From the NCBI GenBank assembly GCA_017998555.1, contig JAGOCU010000167.1:1-5725 (forward strand): DNA of 5,725 nucleotides, in the 5' to 3' direction. The DNA is from Thermoflexales bacterium (GTDB lineage: Bacteria > Chloroflexota > Anaerolineae > J036 > Brachytrichaceae). The position numbers and the translations under genes were made by a program. Below are positions 4,898 through 5,725 of this stretch, in pieces (the stretch's first letter is position 1; every line of letters begins with the position of its first letter). The notes under the pieces were generated by a model. That model was given only the letters and a program-made list of their open reading frames with translations, was not told the origin of the DNA and made no database searches.

Positions 4898-5695
4898 ATG
4901 GCTCATTTGATTGCTCTGTCGCAGGTGCTGTCACTGGAGGGCAAGCGCGCGCTGATTACGGGCGCGGCGTCGGGAATCGGCAAAGCGATCGCCAGCCGAT
5001 TCGCCGAGGCCGGCGCGGCGCTCGAGCTGGTCGATGTGGACGTGGATCGCCTGGCCGCCGCCCAGCGTGAGTTTGACGGCTGCGCGGGCGGCGCGCGCGC
5101 GCATGTCGTCAACCTGTCGAGCAAGGACGCGATTGCGGCGCTGTGGGACAGCCTGGCCGGCAACGAGCCGGACATCCTGGTCAACATTGCGGGCATCTAT
5201 CCGATGAAGCGCTTTCTGGACGTTACCGAAAAGTTCTTTCATCGGGTCATGGACACCAATTTATCGTCCGTGTACTGGATGTGCCAGGAGATGATCGGGC
5301 GGCGGCGCAAGAAGGGCGGCATTATCATCAATACTGGATCGATTGAGGCCGTTATGCCGTTCAAGCATGATCTGGCGCATTACAGCGTGAGCAAGGCCGG
5401 CGTCGTCGCCCTCACTCGCGCGCTGGCCAAAGAACATGCCAAAGACGGCTTTCGGATCAACGCCCTCCTGCCCGGCGGTATCAACACCGAAGGGACCCGG
5501 GCCGTCGCCCGCCAGGTATTCCGCTTCAATTTCGGCTTGCTCAAAACCGGCGCGGATTTTGCCGCGCGCCTTCCCGCCGGCCGCCTTGGCCGGCCGGATG
5601 AGATCGCGCTGATGGCCCTGATGCTGGCGTCGGACATCGCCAGCTATGTGCACGGCGCGGCCATTCCGGTGGATGGGGGTTTTCTCGCCGCCTGA
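4898..5695 (+). CDS. Classical SDR family oxidoreductase (NAD-type)
   Basis: The 265-residue single-domain Rossmann-fold short-chain dehydrogenase/reductase has the cofactor motif TGAASGIG (21-28), NIAG (97-100), and the catalytic set N122, S149 (NTGS), Y163 and K167 (YSVSK). An aspartate ends the second strand (LVDVD, D46), which usually means preference for NAD(H) over NADP(H). The late motif LLPGGINTEG (around 194-203) and the C-terminal PVDGGF are also typical. The substrate is not predictable; relatives act on sugars, sterols, acyl or secondary alcohols. The region after the PGG motif (VFRFNFGLLKTGADF) forms the substrate lid and is the part most worth comparing. The start at 4898 rather than 4889 follows from the promoter position. 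It is transcribed away from the ANTAR gene. No partner gene downstream is visible. Confidence 0.93.
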   Translation: MAHLIALSQVLSLEGKRALITGAASGIGKAIASRFAEAGAALELVDVDVDRLAAAQREFDGCAGGARAHVVNLSSKDAIAALWDSLAGNEPDILVNIAGIYPMKRFLDVTEKFFHRVMDTNLSSVYWMCQEMIGRRRKKGGIIINTGSIEAVMPFKHDLAHYSVSKAGVVALTRALAKEHAKDGFRINALLPGGINTEGTRAVARQVFRFNFGLLKTGADFAARLPAGRLGRPDEIALMALMLASDIASYVHGAAIPVDGGFLAA

Positions 5696-5704
5696 GTCGA
5701 TTGC

Positions 5705-5725
5705 GTTGATAACGTTGATAACGTT
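5705..5725. repeat. 9-bp direct repeat GTTGATAAC, running off the right edge
   Basis: Two full copies (5705-5713 and 5714-5722) are followed by GTT at the window end, so a third copy may continue outside. Each unit has inverted ends (GTT and AAC around GAT) and the junction is the palindrome AACGTT. It begins 9 nt after the SDR stop. It could be an operator, part of a terminator, or a short tandem repeat; the visible part cannot decide. Confidence 0.5.

Overview
This is a GC-rich bacterial window with ordinary core genes packed tightly in alternating directions. No taxonomic marker is present. The mix of a PdtaR-like ANTAR regulator, a NagD-type HAD phosphatase next to a small holin-family membrane protein, and promoter -10 boxes placed almost directly on start codons is compatible with Chloroflexota (Anaerolineae-like). 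That assignment is an inference and is weakly held.

Layout, left to right. (1) 1-1298, minus: the first 432 codons of a UvrD/AddB-type superfamily I helicase-like protein, cut off by the left edge. It starts at a GTG and has a perfect Walker A, but its Walker B and motif III are degenerate. (2) 1350-1823, minus: greA, just upstream of the helicase gene and probably co-transcribed with it. (3) 1824-1958: a divergent regulatory region with a -10 box for each direction and, in the greA leader, a hairpin followed by a U-tract that looks like an intrinsic terminator. (4) 1959-4174, plus: a compact three-gene operon made of a HAD-IIA phosphatase, a four-helix holin-family (PF04020) membrane protein translationally coupled to it, and an RluD-like rRNA pseudouridine synthase. 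(5) 4193-4228: a 16-bp hairpin lying between convergent genes. (6) 4236-4805, minus: a REC-ANTAR response regulator, expected to bind RNA and control termination. (7) 4806-4897: a second divergent regulatory region with overlapping -10 boxes. (8) 4898-5695, plus: a classical SDR oxidoreductase, probably read from a leaderless mRNA. (9) 5705-5725: a 9-bp direct repeat that runs off the right edge.

Functional theme: several genes deal with RNA polymerase or RNA (GreA rescues backtracked polymerase, the ANTAR protein is an RNA-binding antiterminator, RluD modifies 23S rRNA), but nothing shows they form one system. Two styles of translation start appear side by side. The holin, ANTAR and helicase genes have Shine-Dalgarno sequences, while the HAD and SDR genes have a -10 box 7-10 nt before the ATG and no Shine-Dalgarno. 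I found no convincing new multi-gene system. The best leads are the greA leader terminator, the altered acidic tip of GreA, the helicase with degenerate ATPase motifs, and the leaderless divergent promoters.
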